NCBI RefSeq assembly: GCF_035046485.1
Contig: NC_085137.1
Coordinates: 311,127,164-311,191,163, forward strand
Length of the DNA: 64,000 nt
Direction: 5' to 3'
From: Aedes albopictus
Taxonomy: Eukaryota; Arthropoda; Insecta; Diptera; Culicidae
This document shows, one piece after another, positions 12,101 to 22,056 of the stretch. The stretch's first letter is position 1. The number at the start of each line of letters is the position of its first letter. The notes under the pieces are model-generated. The model did no database searches. It was not told the origin of the DNA and saw nothing but the letters and a program-made list of their open reading frames with translations. The position numbers and the translations under genes were made by a program.

Positions 12101-15100
12101 CAGGAGGTATTCCTAAAAGAATTCCTGGAGAAATTCTTAAAGCAATCCTTAGAGGATTCCTTAGGGGAACTCCTGAAAGAATGCCTAGACGAAATCCCTG
12201 GAGGAATTACTGGAGGATTTTCTTGAAGAATCACTGCAGTGCACTGGAAAACTTTTAGGTTGAATCCCTGGAGAAAATCTTGGAGGAATCCCTGGAAGAA
12301 TTCCTGGAGGAACTCTCGAGAAATTCTTGATGAAATCTCTAGAGTAATTCCTTGAGGTATCCCTATGAGTACCTGGAGCAAACTCTGGAAGAATTTCACG
12401 AGAAATCCTTGAGAAATCTCCAGAGGAACTCTTGAAGGAATCCCTGCATAAATTCCATGAGGAATTCTTGGAGGAATCCTCTGAAAGAATTCCTGGAGGA
12501 ATGGCCGAAAGAATTCCTGGAGGAATCCCTGGTGAAATCTCTAGAGGAATTCCTTGAAGTATCTCTAGAGGAATCTCTAGCGGAATTTTTAGAGGAATCC
12601 CTGGATGAATCCTTGTAGGAATTTCTGGAGGAATCCCGGGAAGAAATCTAAGAATCAATTTCTGAGGGAATCCCAGGAGGATTTTTTGATGAAATCTCAG
12701 GAGGAAGTATCGAAGAAACTGACATTCTTGAGGAAATCCTGAAGGAATTCTAAAAATAGTACGTAGAGGAATCCCTGTAGCAGTTTCTGAAGGAATCTCT
12801 GGAGGAGTTTCTGAAGAAACCTCAGGAGAAATCTCAGGAGCAATGGCAAGAGGAATTTCTAAGGGAATCTCTAAACAATTCCTGGAGAAGGTTCTGAAAG
12901 AACTCCAGGAGGAATTTCTGAAGGAATTCAAAAAAAAGTGCTTGGCATTTTAAAAATAATCCCGTAAGTTTTACCTGAAAGAATCATAGAAGAAATTCCC
13001 GGGAAAACCCTGGAGGAATTCTTAGGGGAGTTTCTGAAGAAATCCCATGAGGAATCCCGGATGCAATCTCATGAGGGATTCCTCAGGGAATCTCAGGAGA
13101 GTTTTCTTAGCGAATTCCTGCAAGAATTTCTGTAGGAATCCCGAGAAAAAAAAATGTGAAGAAATTCATGACTGCAGTAATTTTCAGACGAATTATTGAA
13201 GGAGCAAAGGACTCCCAAAGGCTTTTGTACACAATGTTTAAGCATTTCCTTGAATAATTTTCGAATAATTTCTAGTAAAATTTTCTGGGAGATTTTCCTG
13301 CAGAAATACTTCGAATAACTCCATGGGCTATGGGGCTTTAATCGACCTTTATCTCGAACACTGATAATCCTACAATGATTTCTGAATTATGTTAAACTGC
13401 TTGAGCTGGAAGATAACTAAATATTGCAAACTAAATATTAATTTTACGCAATGTTTCCTTGTTTTCATTCCAGAGGACGGCAAAGTCTTCTACAGCGGCA
13501 AAAACGTGTTCCCATTCAACGCGAAGGTGGCATCCCTCTATGAGGTGGACAGTCTACGAAAATGCTGTCAGGACAACAGCGAGTATACCAACCTCCCCGT
13601 GCAGTTAACCGAATTCGCTGAATGTTTGGAAAAGGAAGACGAGTTGCTGGTGGCGATTGCGGCAGGATTTTGCCACTTCGTTGCTCTGAGCAGTGCTGGG
13701 AATTGTTTTGGTTGGGGCCATAATAGCCACCAACAATTGGGCGGAGTCGATTCGTTGAAAATTCTGACCAGACCAGATCGTGTTGGGGTGGAGGAACGCG
13801 TGATACTGGTGGAATGTGGGAACTACTGTACGTTGATGGTTTCCGAGTCGAACAAGCTGTACTTGAGTGGAAAGTTTCAGAAGATTACGATTCCGGTGGT
13901 AAAGGAACTGTCTACGGTTCAGCTTCCGCGTAAAGTCACGTCTATGCAAATAACAAAAAATGATTTGGTTTATCTTTTACTGGAAGGAAACCATGTATAC
14001 CGTTGCAATCGTGTTCAAAAGATCGATGACCTCCAATTCAATCGAATGGATCAATTTGATCAGTTTCTCAACGATAATGAATGCATCACTCAAATAGCAT
14101 CAGCTGACCATTTCACGTCATTTGCAACCAATCAAGGCCGCTTGCTGACATCTTACGACGATGATAGTCCTTTCACACCTTCGGATCACTTTCGAGAGCT
14201 TGTTAAATTCAAAGATTTTCACGTCGCCAGTGTCGCTAGTGGACTGGAACACTCCTTGGTGCTAGCTTTCCCCAGGCAGATCGAAACACCAATGATCGAG
14301 ATTGATTTCTGCGAAGCTGTGGAAACTATCGAAGCAGCGATCTGCAACGAAGAGCAAAAGGTCCGTAATGGAACACCAATGCCACCGCCACGAATCGAGC
14401 TGAACGATGAATTCATTCGAGAGGAAAAGAGGAGATTACGTCACGAACGGATCGCACAGGAACTGTCCAAAGACGAATGCATCCAAATCGAAACCGGCGA
14501 GGCGAAGGTACGCTTTATCGACAACGGAGTGGATATAACTTCAATGGTGGTCGTTTCGGAGGACCAAAATACCCTTGGGGAGCATATGATGAACGAGAAA
14601 AATCGCTTGGATCCGAAATATGCGTCGCACAGTGAAATCATGCGGGACAATTTGCTGCAAGCGAAAACCCCCACACCGAACATTAGCCAGCTGATAGACT
14701 ACAGTGACGACGAGAATGGAAGCATCTCGTCCCAATCGACCTTCAATGATGAAGACGAAATGACCCAACCTTATACTCCGGCAAAGGCCAAGGGTGAAAA
14801 GCATCCATCGGGTAGCAATGATCCGAACAACAACCAGGATGAAGACCGGAAGCTGAGCGTTGAGAGCAAAAGCAGTCAAGGAAGCACCGCCTCGCGCACT
14901 AGGATGAAACAGTTCCTTCGGGGTCTAAAAGCAAAAAGTATGGATGTGAGTTGTCGCAACGCTGGGACGGTTTTAAATGATGGTAAGTTGAATAACTTCC
15001 TTACCTTTGAGTGTGTGATTGAAGTCTTTCCTAATTTCAGACAAGAAATACTCGAAGGATGACCAGGAAATACGACCAGAAGATCGTGCCTCAAAAGTGT

Positions 15101-15114
15101 GTAGCTTGATGTAA
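2750..15114 (+). CDS. Rpgr: RPGR-like RCC1-repeat protein with C-terminal CaaX box (4 exons)
   Basis: Coding exons are 2750-3104, 10218-10382, 13474-14982 and 15041-15114. All junctions are GT-AG and the joined length is 2103 nt, an exact 700 codons plus stop. Residues from about 100 to 480 form RCC1 repeats (VFVWGQNQYSQLGLG, ALSSAGNCFGWGHNSHQQLG), expected to fold as a beta-propeller. The blade-1 motif FFIKNDPVIKIVCGSKQSAV resembles the RPGR propeller start. The rest is acidic, low-complexity and charged. The protein ends CSLM, a CaaX box; Met at the end favours farnesylation. RPGR also combines an RCC1 propeller, an acidic tail and prenylation, and acts at the ciliary transition zone with small GTPases. 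I chose the ATG in CACCATGG; an in-frame ATG at 2666 would add 28 residues. Introns 1 and 2 are 7.1 and 3.1 kb of transposon debris. Another RCC1-superfamily member is possible. Confidence 0.82.
3894..4170 (-). mobile_element. tRNA-derived SINE with 10-bp target duplication
   Basis: The minus strand starts with a tRNA-like head: an A box TTAGCCTAGTGG and a B box GGGTTCGATTCC about 35 nt apart. It ends in an AAGAAG tail, seen as TTCTTCTTC at the plus-strand left end. Flanking CCGAATGGCC (3884-3893) and CCGAATGGTC (4171-4180) are a target duplication with one mismatch. The design fits mosquito tRNA SINEs such as Feilai. A close copy lies at 5459-5727. Confidence 0.82.
4190..4486 (+). mobile_element. 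Repeat block ending in a Helitron-like 3' terminus
   Basis: The segment ends GGGCCAGCTAG followed by T, as does the better element at 49718-50064 (GGGACAGCTAG then T). CTAG next to T is typical of Helitron 3' ends. The left boundary is unclear because the part around 4205-4320 is related to the SINE-like block at 2310-2490. It contains two imperfect copies of a TTTTTCCTTCTTTTRAACATAG unit. Confidence 0.4.
4530..7310. repeat. Degenerate GGAATTCCTGGA-type repeat array
   Basis: Nearly all of this stretch consists of diverged units of about 12-15 bp built on GAATTCCTG, GAAGAAATTCCT and GGAGGAAT, read mostly in the purine-rich sense on the plus strand. A SINE interrupts it at 5459-5727. Apparent open frames here translate to low-complexity Phe/Leu/Ser/Asn runs and are not genes. 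Similar arrays lie at 12095-13330, 32215-34990 and 50585-50770. At about 6433-6455 a copy of ACGGCTACGCAGTCTTG, the end of the inverted-repeat element at 42574, is embedded. Confidence 0.8.
5459..5727 (-). mobile_element. tRNA-derived SINE with perfect 10-bp target duplication
   Basis: This is the same family and orientation as the copy at 3894-4170, with the A box, the B box (complement seen as GGAATCGAACCC) and an AAGAAG tail. ACAAGAATCT at 5449-5458 and 5728-5737 is a perfect target duplication. The insertion lies inside the degenerate repeat array, so it is younger than the array. Confidence 0.87.
7330..9357 (+). pseudogene. 5'-truncated jockey/CR1-group LINE, interrupted by an insertion
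   Basis: The reverse transcriptase begins inside block 1 (ENLRPISILPGLSKAFEKLL). It continues through SGFRPKHST, LLDFSKAFDTI, a TAA stop at 7795-7797, SSGVPQGSILGPILFSLYVND, then FADDVQLYY, the catalytic FADD box. Reading continues to about 8640. About 440 bp of foreign sequence follows, and the C-terminal motif FVRGVSYWNTLPNELTLIS resumes near 9092 and stops at 9206. The 3' end carries AATAAATGAGAATAAATG and ATGAA repeats. There is no endonuclease and no RNase H. It lies in intron 1 of the RPGR-like gene, in the same direction. The clade is uncertain. Confidence 0.8.
8645..9085. mobile_element. Palindromic insertion inside the LINE
   Basis: AAGGTGCAGAATGAAG near 8649 and TTTGCACCTTCAT near 8773 are inverted, and TTTTTACAGCACGAG pairs with the complement of ACGAGTGCTGTAAAAAT. 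A second palindrome, CAGTGCTGTAATGGTTCATTA paired with TAATGAACCATTACAGCACTG, occupies about 8946-9015. The LINE reading frame is interrupted by exactly this stretch, which shows that it arrived later. There may be two adjacent elements. Confidence 0.55.
9360..10217 (+). other. Intron 1 sequence with no recognised feature
   Basis: This is the last part of intron 1 of the RPGR-like gene. I see no coding similarity, and the open frames are short and low in quality. A run of about 18 T residues just before the CAG at 10215-10217 is the polypyrimidine tract and acceptor for exon 2. Confidence 0.5.
10218..10382 (+). CDS. Exon 2 of the RPGR-like gene (RCC1 repeat)
   Basis: This 165-nt exon encodes one RCC1 blade and the start of the next: ESGRVFVWGQNQYSQLGLG, then a second segment ending YGLFLT. 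The conserved Gly-rich turn WGxNxxxQLGLG is intact. The acceptor is TTTTGCAG and the donor ACAG|GTGAGA. Confidence 0.88.
10850..12095 (+). pseudogene. RTE-like LINE 5' region with endonuclease domain
   Basis: After an untranslated leader (10850-11090), the endonuclease appears in broken frames: FGIVALQEVCWTG near 11217, RIKGRFFNISIINVHSPHSG near 11400, VKIIIGDLNAQVG near 11535, IDHVLIDGRHFFDSDHYLVM near 11755, and a linker ending RSRRNDWFDEEL near 12080. These match RTE/BovB-type endonucleases (catalytic GDLNA, IDHVL, SDHYLV). The copy ends abruptly at about 12095, where degenerate repeat sequence begins, so there is no reverse transcriptase. It lies in intron 2 of the RPGR-like gene. Confidence 0.78.
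12095..13330. repeat. Degenerate GGAATTCCTGGA-type repeat array
   Basis: This is one of the purest arrays of the family in the window, with many GAGGAATCCCTGGA and GGAATTTCTGAAGG units. The 248-residue open frame on the minus strand here is a repetitive Pro/Ile/Ser string produced by the repeat, not a gene. The array abuts the truncated endonuclease at its left edge and lies in intron 2. Confidence 0.85.
13474..14982 (+). CDS. Exon 3 of the RPGR-like gene (propeller end and acidic tail)
   Basis: The 503-residue main exon starts within an RCC1 blade (EDGKVFYSGKNVF) and contains further blades, including HFVALSSAGNCFGWGHNSHQ and VASGLEHSLVLAF. From about 14310 it changes to a charged tail rich in Glu, Lys and Arg, with Ser/Asn/Asp runs (DYSDDENGSISS). 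The donor is GATG|GTAAGT. Confidence 0.88.
15041..15114 (+). CDS. Exon 4 of the RPGR-like gene, CaaX terminus
   Basis: A 58-nt intron (14983-15040) with acceptor CTAATTTCAG precedes this small exon. It encodes 24 further residues and ends CSLM then TAA. Reading through the intron instead gives an unrelated tail, so the splice decides whether the prenylation motif is present. The frame and both splice sites fit. Confidence 0.78.
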
Positions 15115-15165
15115 TGATTTAAGCACCATATTTAGCATACATTCCTCAAGATAACTGATTTTTAT

Positions 15166-15171
15166 AATAAA
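15166..15171 (+). terminator. Polyadenylation signal of the RPGR-like gene
   Basis: AATAAA lies 52 nt after the stop codon, a typical distance for a short insect 3' UTR. Confidence 0.6.
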
Positions 15172-15179
15172 CGCACTGA

Positions 15180-16500
15180 ACTAGCATTCACAAGTTAACG
15201 CGAATCATTTTGTTTACATTATCACATCATAACCAACGATGTTGATTCCTTTCTGCGGAGGAATGGAAATTTGATATCCTACCTTGACACGGATCAGCAA
15301 CTGCAATGAAGCACTGATAAGCACTATCTTTTATTCACTTTCACCTAACTTCGCGACGATAACACGCGATTTATCCGCCCGAAATTACAATTCACCGGTT
15401 CCGACCGAACGCACCAACAGCAGATCGCTGCTGCTGCACCGAAGAAAACTGCAGAACGCACGGAGAAAACGTAAACAAGTAAACATCAGCAGCAGCACCG
15501 GTGACAGACAAAACGTAAACAAACGAGCGTGTAGTTTACAGTGCCCGAATCGTTACTCAGGCCCAGAGCTGCCACATTATACTTATGACACACATTCCGT
15601 AATAATTAGCGAAAAAGCCGTAACCAACAAAATGTACACAATTTGAGTAATTGCAGGAGTGAAAACATGCTAGATTTGTCTTCTAAATGCTCACAAAGTT
15701 TCCTTGATATCACTTTTCTAACTATTGAAAATCACTGATTGAGTGAAAGGCGTAATTCCATTCTATTCCAAACGAACAAAAACAATAATTACGCCTTCTA
15801 CTCCTTTGTTTTGTTTGGTGTTTTGTTTACGAAAGTGAAAGGCGAAACTGAAATCAACACGTAAACACGGCGATAGTAGAAGGCGAAACTGAAATCAAAA
15901 CGTAAACACGGCGAAAGCAAATGGCGAAATTCTGTCAAAATCATAAACAAGGCGATTAGTAAAAGGCGATTCTGAAAATGATATCGATTCGAGGCGCATA
16001 GTATTGGGCGAAATTAGCATTCTCAGGTATCAATTCAGGCGTAATTATATAAATGCAATTTTTAGTGCAAAAAATATCAAATTCGTGCAGTGTTCTTAGA
16101 AAAACAAGAAACTATGTCAGAACTGTATCAATTAACCTTATTTAAGTTGAATTATTCTGTATTACTTCTAAATAGGAATTGAAATTTGATCAGCAAAATT
16201 CGGTTGTTGTTTTCGCATTGTTATTGTTTTGTTAGTTACGCCCTTTTCGCGAATTACTCCCGACATGTGATACAAGAATCACTGTACAATTCGCCCCCAA
16301 AACGACGATTCGACCGCTTGGGAGTGTTGTCGTCGTCGTGATGATGCTTCCCGAAAGCAATGTCAAATTCGTTCGGGGTTTCAAAACATTGGAAAGAAAT
16401 TCATTATTTTTACAGTCAGATTGAGATTTACGAGTAAATGAATGTGATCCGAAGGTATAACTGTTTATTCTGAGCATAACAGTATTTTTTACGGCAGTGA
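15180..16500. other. Intergenic, with no recognised gene
   Basis: The sequence is fairly complex and not obviously repetitive, apart from the short tandem repeat at 15839-15975. A 120-residue open frame at 15284-15646 has no recognisable motif and I do not call it a gene. The region could hold regulatory or untranslated sequence of a neighbour. Confidence 0.4.
15839..15975 (+). repeat. 41-bp tandem repeat, about 3.3 copies
   Basis: Units start with AAGGCGAAACTGAAATC at 15839 and 15880, then with diverged versions at 15921 and 15962. Each contains CGTAAACACGGCGA or a variant. Divergence increases to the right. Confidence 0.7.
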
Positions 16501-17487
16501 AAACTAATTAGAAGTACGATATTTCTGGGTCTGAAAATCGTTCAGGCGAAGTGGATAGGCAACTCCAACGGAAGCTAACGATCCCTCCGCATCTGGTGGC
16601 AGGAATGAGAAATCTATGAAAAAAGGGGCTCCGCCAAAATTTGCCATTGCGCAGCATAGGCAAACTGCACTTTTTTCACTTTTTCATATCGAATTCCGCA
16701 TCGTAGAGAAACAAACGAACACTTTTTGAAAAGAAAATCTAATTCTCTTTCAGATGCGCTTAGATCCGGTAGGTACTTACGAACAACTTATGTGATTAAT
16801 TTGAGGAGCTCTTGCTATGCCTCCGACGGGCAATCTTCCGGATTTTTTGTTAGCTGGTCAATCCGGTGTCTGTCGCCGTGGGCATCGAGATTGATGATAA
16901 TAGAAGCCATTACCAATGGAAAATAGCAACCACCAAGGCAAAATATGAGTTAATTTTGAAAACGAAAAATTGAATTTTTGATGTAAACAAACGATTTTCA
17001 CCTTATCTCACTTAGCGCCTCTACAATTGGGGGTCATCCGAATTCACCTATAGCAAATCTAACCTAGAATATCCTACAATTCTAACCTCAACTCCTCACT
17101 TGCACAAGCCGGATCTCATTTTTCACGGAAATGGTGGAACAAAATGCAAAACTAATGTACGAGCGACCGAGGGAATTGAAAGTTCTACCATTCCCACTTA
17201 AAAAATTGTCGGATGTGGGTTGTAAGTAGGAAAAATAAAATAATTCCCCCAACAGATTATGTTGATAGGTATGTACAAAAAGGTAAACATCATCAGTTCG
17301 GTAGTTGCGTTACCGAAACAAAGATGGGTAACAGTATGTTTTGTTTTGCCCTTGAAAGCCAATTGCGCTTGAAATGAGTGCCATACTGAAAATTCTCTCA
17401 GTTCAAGTCAGTCTTGTTAGAATTTTCTTGACACTGCGTACCGTTGTACAGGAATCACACTCGTATCACATGTCTGTCTGGGGTATT

Positions 17488-17683
17488 ACCTGTATTCCGT
17501 ACACGTAAAAAGTTGGCACCCCCTCGTTTATTTTGCTACCTCAAAGTATTTTACTAGGACTGAAAGCTTAAAAAATAGTTCCAAAAATATACTATTTTTC
17601 GAGTTAACAAACTTGTTCCATTGCCTTGCGGTTTAAAAAAAAAACGAGGGGGTGCCAAATTTTTTTTTCGTATACAACCCTGT
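17488..17683. mobile_element. Small foldback MITE
   Basis: TTGGCACCCCCTCGTTT at about 17513 and AAACGAGGGGGTGCCAA at about 17644 are perfect inverted copies. Less perfect complementarity extends outwards to CTGTATTCCGTACACG and CGTATACAACCCTG. The sequence between the arms is non-coding. Confidence 0.6.
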
Positions 17684-18179
17684 ATATGGCAGCTCTGCTC
17701 AGGCCGACGGACCGGGCCAGTGTTCCCTACAATTTTTATGGCTGTTCATGACAAAAAATACTAAAGCACCGGTTTTGATAATCAACATTGCTTTTAAAGC
17801 GATGCCCTACCGTGATTACTTCATTTAAAGTTGCAACAATATAAGAATTCATGTGAATAAGTGGAGAGAAAACTTGATTATCACATCCAAACATATCGAA
17901 CCAATCGACACAATGTTTGAATGTACCACTACATCCATGAAACTGGCAACCGCTTCTAAAAAATCCCCGGCAGCGACATCTCTCGGTCGTTTCTGCAAAC
18001 ACATTGCTCGTACAACAATTACTCTGGCGGTTGGTTTAAGAAGTTGATAGAAAGTACACCGCAAGAAAACACGTTTTGAAACTCTAGGATTACAGCTCAT
18101 AAACTTAGCTCGTGCTGAAATTCGGTAAACGAGTTAACGAATTCAACAGAATGTTAGGTGCTAAAAAACCATAAATTTC

Positions 18180-18529
18180 GATTATCGAGTGTTAAAAATC
18201 TGCGGAATCAGACGTGCCAGTACACTAATGTTCTGTAAAGAACTAGGTTCTCCAAGAACTAGATACATCAACATACATAAGAAAAAGTTTAAGTCTTATG
18301 TTTTTGCACATTCTGTAAACATTAAAATTTAATGTTTTTGCACATCAAGAAATGTCTGAAAACATCAGATTGTGATGTTCTGGGTATTGTTCATGACATC
18401 AAAAACATTTGATTTCCTGATGTATGCTACCTTGCATAAAAACATCTAAAACGCAATGTAATCCTGATGTAGGAGACATCAGGGAACATCTGAATCTAAT
18501 GTCCTTGATTTTTAAAGAGTAAAGCGTTC
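18180..18529. repeat. Short-palindrome repeat rich in AACATC / GATGTT
   Basis: ACATC, GATGT and AATGTTTTTGCACAT motifs recur in both orientations. The pattern resumes right of the LTR element (23215-23340), so the LTR element at 18535-23209 was inserted into this older repeat. Confidence 0.5.
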
Positions 18530-18534
18530 AACAT

Positions 18535-18742
18535 TGTAGAGATATATACTAGGAGTATTCGTTTCAGTGTGGCAATACAGAATCCAACTATATTGGGCTG
18601 TCAAACAAAACAACAACAACAACAAGTGGGAGGCAATTAGGTGCAGGAATTAGGAACGAACGGCGGTGATGTGCGGCGAACAGTTTAGGACGCGCGTAAT
18701 CGACGGAACTGGATTGCTCGGTTCCCAACGGACGACTCCACA
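18535..18742 (+). repeat. Left (5') LTR, 208 bp
   Basis: The LTR begins TG and ends CA. The stretch from TTGGGCTGTCAAAC to GACTCCACA differs from the right copy by a single visible change (GGTTCCC against GGCTCCC). Confidence 0.88.
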
Positions 18743-19074
18743 ATTTGGCACAGCCGGTAGGTATCTTTTTCAATGCGATTCTGATTTTTGCTGGTGAGAG
18801 GAAGAGGAAAATTAGTGGTGAATGGGGAAAAAAAACTACCAAAACAAGTGGAGTAACCATTGTTTATTCCGCGGGGCAAGAGAGGAAGGAAAGTCCGGTT
18901 TCATCCGTAGTGCCGCAAAAAGGGGCGAGTCCGAATTTGTACCGCAGCGCCTAAATGAGTGAATTCCGAAATTTTGGAGGCTCACACACTAAAGAAGAAA
19001 GCGAGTTCGGGAAGTTGCGAAACGGTAGCAGTAAACATTAGGCAAGTACAGAAATTCCGAAGTGCCGTGAGGAA

Positions 19075-19560
19075 GCGAGTCCGGACGTGTTCCGAAGCGC
19101 CAGTGAAAAGAAGCGAGTCCGGTTGTATACCGAAGCGCCAGTATAAAAAGATGCGAGTCCGGTTCCGTACCGAAGCGCCAGGAAGAAGAAGAAGCGAGTC
19201 CGGTTTCGTACCGAAGCGCCAGGAAGAAGAAGCAGCGAGTCCGGTTTCGTACCGAAGCGCCAGAATAAAAAGATGCGAGTCCGGTTCCGTACCGAAGCGC
19301 CAGGAAGAAGAAGAAGCGAGTCCGGTTTCGTACCGAAGCGCCAGGAAGAAGAAGAAGCGAGTCCGGTTTTGTACCGAAGCGCCAGAATAAAAAATGCGAG
19401 TCCGGTTACGTACCGAAGCGCCAGGAAGAATACGAAGCGAGTCCGGTTTTATACCGAAGCGCCAGAATAAAAAGATGCGAGTCCGGTTCCGTACCGAAGC
19501 GCCAGGAAGAAGAAGAAGCGAGTCCGGTTTCGTACCGAAGCGCCAGGAGGAAAACGAAAC
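19075..19560 (+). repeat. Minisatellite, 39-42 bp unit, about 12 copies
   Basis: Each unit contains GCGAGTCCGGTTTCGTACC then GAAGCGCCAG, followed by either a GAAGAAGAAGAA or an AATAAAAAGAT spacer. The two spacer types alternate, which suggests a higher-order repeat. Several frames stay open on both strands, giving repetitive strings such as SESGFVPKRQEEE. This is a result of unit lengths that are often multiples of three, and I do not call a gene. Confidence 0.88.
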
Positions 19561-22039
19561 TCGATTCCGGAAGAATTCGATTCGGGTTGTGAAAGACGAG
19601 TCCGTTTTATTCCAAAGCACTTTGCTAATTGCGAATCTGAATAATACTAGATGGGAGAATACAACGCAGTCTTGAAGACAGACCAGTAAGAGACCAAATG
19701 AGTACAGTTTCTTTGAGATATGTAGGTTGGAATTCTTGAGAAATAGTGTTTGGAGAAATAATACTTGACAGTGACCTCAAAGTAGGGTATATTTGGAGAA
19801 ACAAGAGAAGCCAAATATTGTACAGTGGAGAAATAGTTGAATTTTTCGAAAAGGTTTGAGTCTGTGACGTATCGTCGCAAAAGATTGATGATATTTTAAA
19901 GCTGAATTTGTATTCATTCACCCGCATGACCCGGGTAGAAAATGTCCCGGACCCGGAAAGAGGATTCTGTACATTTTGAGACCCTGACTTTCCCTTGTAT
20001 CAGAGTGTCAAACTATGAAACAAGTATCCGGTGAGTTTGGAATGAGCTAAGGAGGCATTATACAAAACGACAGCATTGTTGATGATGATATTGATTTATA
20101 GAAGGACGTTTTACTGAACAATAATGGCAATTGGGTAGAGATGAAGTAGAAGCAGAAAGGCTCATATTCGTGGTTCCTGAAGTAAACACTAATGATCAAT
20201 GACTTATTAGATGGGCAGAGCACCACTACGGTTTTGTTGCACTTAGTTTGCTAAAAAAATGTAATTAGTGTACAAATTAACACGTTTTGTTCATAGCCCA
20301 TTTTGAAGGCTCAAGCGGGTCACTTACACTGTTGTAGAGATTTTGTGCAAACCTTTTCCGATTGGCTGAGCGGTAATCATTGTTTTTAAAGATGGGTTTC
20401 TGATGGCTAATGATAGACTTCGAAATACGATGCTTAGAGTGAGAATCTAATTTATAACAAGCACGGGTCTCTAGTTAACCTCAAAGGTTGTACACTACCA
20501 TTATGATAATTGTGGACAAAAGACAACGTAGATTTTATCCTTACAGAGAATCATTTTTCTAGATTGGAGTGATGCCACTGAAAAATTGAAAAGTCTAAAC
20601 GAGGGTCAGTTCCTCACCCATATTGAAGATGTTCTCAAAGTAGAGGATCTCTGAACGTCGTAGTCGGAGTCTTTCGTTGTGATGTGTATTCTCATTCTTG
20701 CCGAGTTTCACGGAAACGAGTTCTACGTTCAATGTACATTAAACACAGATTGGTGAAGTCTTAGATGAAACATAAAATCGTGAGAATGATTAGAAGAACG
20801 TGAAACATATGGATTTACAAACCGTTGCATGTTAATATGATAGAATGAAGAAGTGTGTTACTGAAAATTGAAAAACGTAATACGAGAAGTGGGGCGACTG
20901 CTTTGATCAAACGTTGTGAATTAACAATTGCATCATGCTTTCCATAGCTTTTGCTGTTTGAGGTGTATTTTTTGTTTAAAAGTTGTTACTTAACATTATA
21001 ATGAAGGAATAAGTTTCAGTGGTTAGTGTAAAAGGTCGCCAATACTTTTGCAATGCTGTTTAATGCTAGTTCGAAAACTGCTTTAGTTCTTTAATGGGCA
21101 GTTTTCTGGGTATCCATAACAGTAGCTGATTGATTAGAACAATTATCAGTGTCATTCATATATAATTTCATACGTACTGATATCGGAAATGTAGACAACA
21201 ATAATTTGAATAATAATTTGCGCTTATATTGTGATATGTATGTACACCCATTTAAACACGGCCCAAATTAATTATTGTTACAGTTGAATATCGCACACGA
21301 CTTCACAGCGGCTAACGTGCACTCACCTAATTCGAAGTGTCGCAACTCGATATCGGATATCGGATTAATACATATTGTAGGTCTTAGTTATTAACTGATG
21401 GGCAATACAAACAATTGATTGAAATTTTCTTCGCAACTGCAACTGTGCATGCGATTAAAATCGCAACTCCTATTAGGTACTGCGGTGATAATACATCATT
21501 TTGTGAACTCCAGGTGAAGAACAGCAACAAATGTATTACGGACTTTGTGGCCGAGCGGTTAGCACACAGGAAATCCTCCACTAGTTCAGTGGGTATTTTG
21601 TGATCCGTTGTTTAATGTTAGTGTTCATTCAGTCTGTGGAGCCTCTCATTTAATAAGATGTAGTTTTTTATGGAAAATTATTATGAAACTTTTGAGAAAT
21701 GATAATAGGAAGGTTACACGCTTTCAAATTTGAGAGAGGAGATATTACAAGCAATCTGGAAATTCATAGAAAAGGAAATACTTTGGTTGAGAGTAAAAAC
21801 ATTTTATAGTGAATGTATTCGATTATATTTCTGAAATTTGTGCGGTGGCATTTAGTCGTTTACGAGGTCGTTTAGGTATCATCTGCTCGATTAATCCTTA
21901 GCTAATTTCCACATTTATTGTGGAAGACATGAACATCAAATGAAGTTGATGTACTGGCGACCATCCATGACGATTTTGTACATTTGCTGATGCAGGAAGA
22001 TTTTTTTCTCTGAACTTTTTTTTTCGAGTAGGGAAGGAA
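19561..22039 (+). other. Non-coding interior of the LTR element
   Basis: About 2.5 kb of AT-rich sequence has no recognisable protein motif. At 21543-21562 TGTGGCCGAGCGGTTAGCAC resembles a tRNA A-box region, but no matching tRNA fold or B box follows. Confidence 0.5.
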
Positions 22040-22056
22040 TGTAGAGATATATACTA

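Noticed and set aside
12185..12931. 248-residue open frame on the minus strand
   Set aside because: It is a low-complexity translation of the degenerate GGAATTCC-type repeat, with no domain and no start context.
19075..19560. Possible CRISPR-like array
   Set aside because: The spacers are not unique, the organism is an insect, and the units are an ordinary minisatellite.
18982..19620. 212-residue open frame antisense to the minisatellite
   Set aside because: Repetitive translation of a tandem repeat; open frames occur on both strands at once, which is expected from unit length and not from coding selection.
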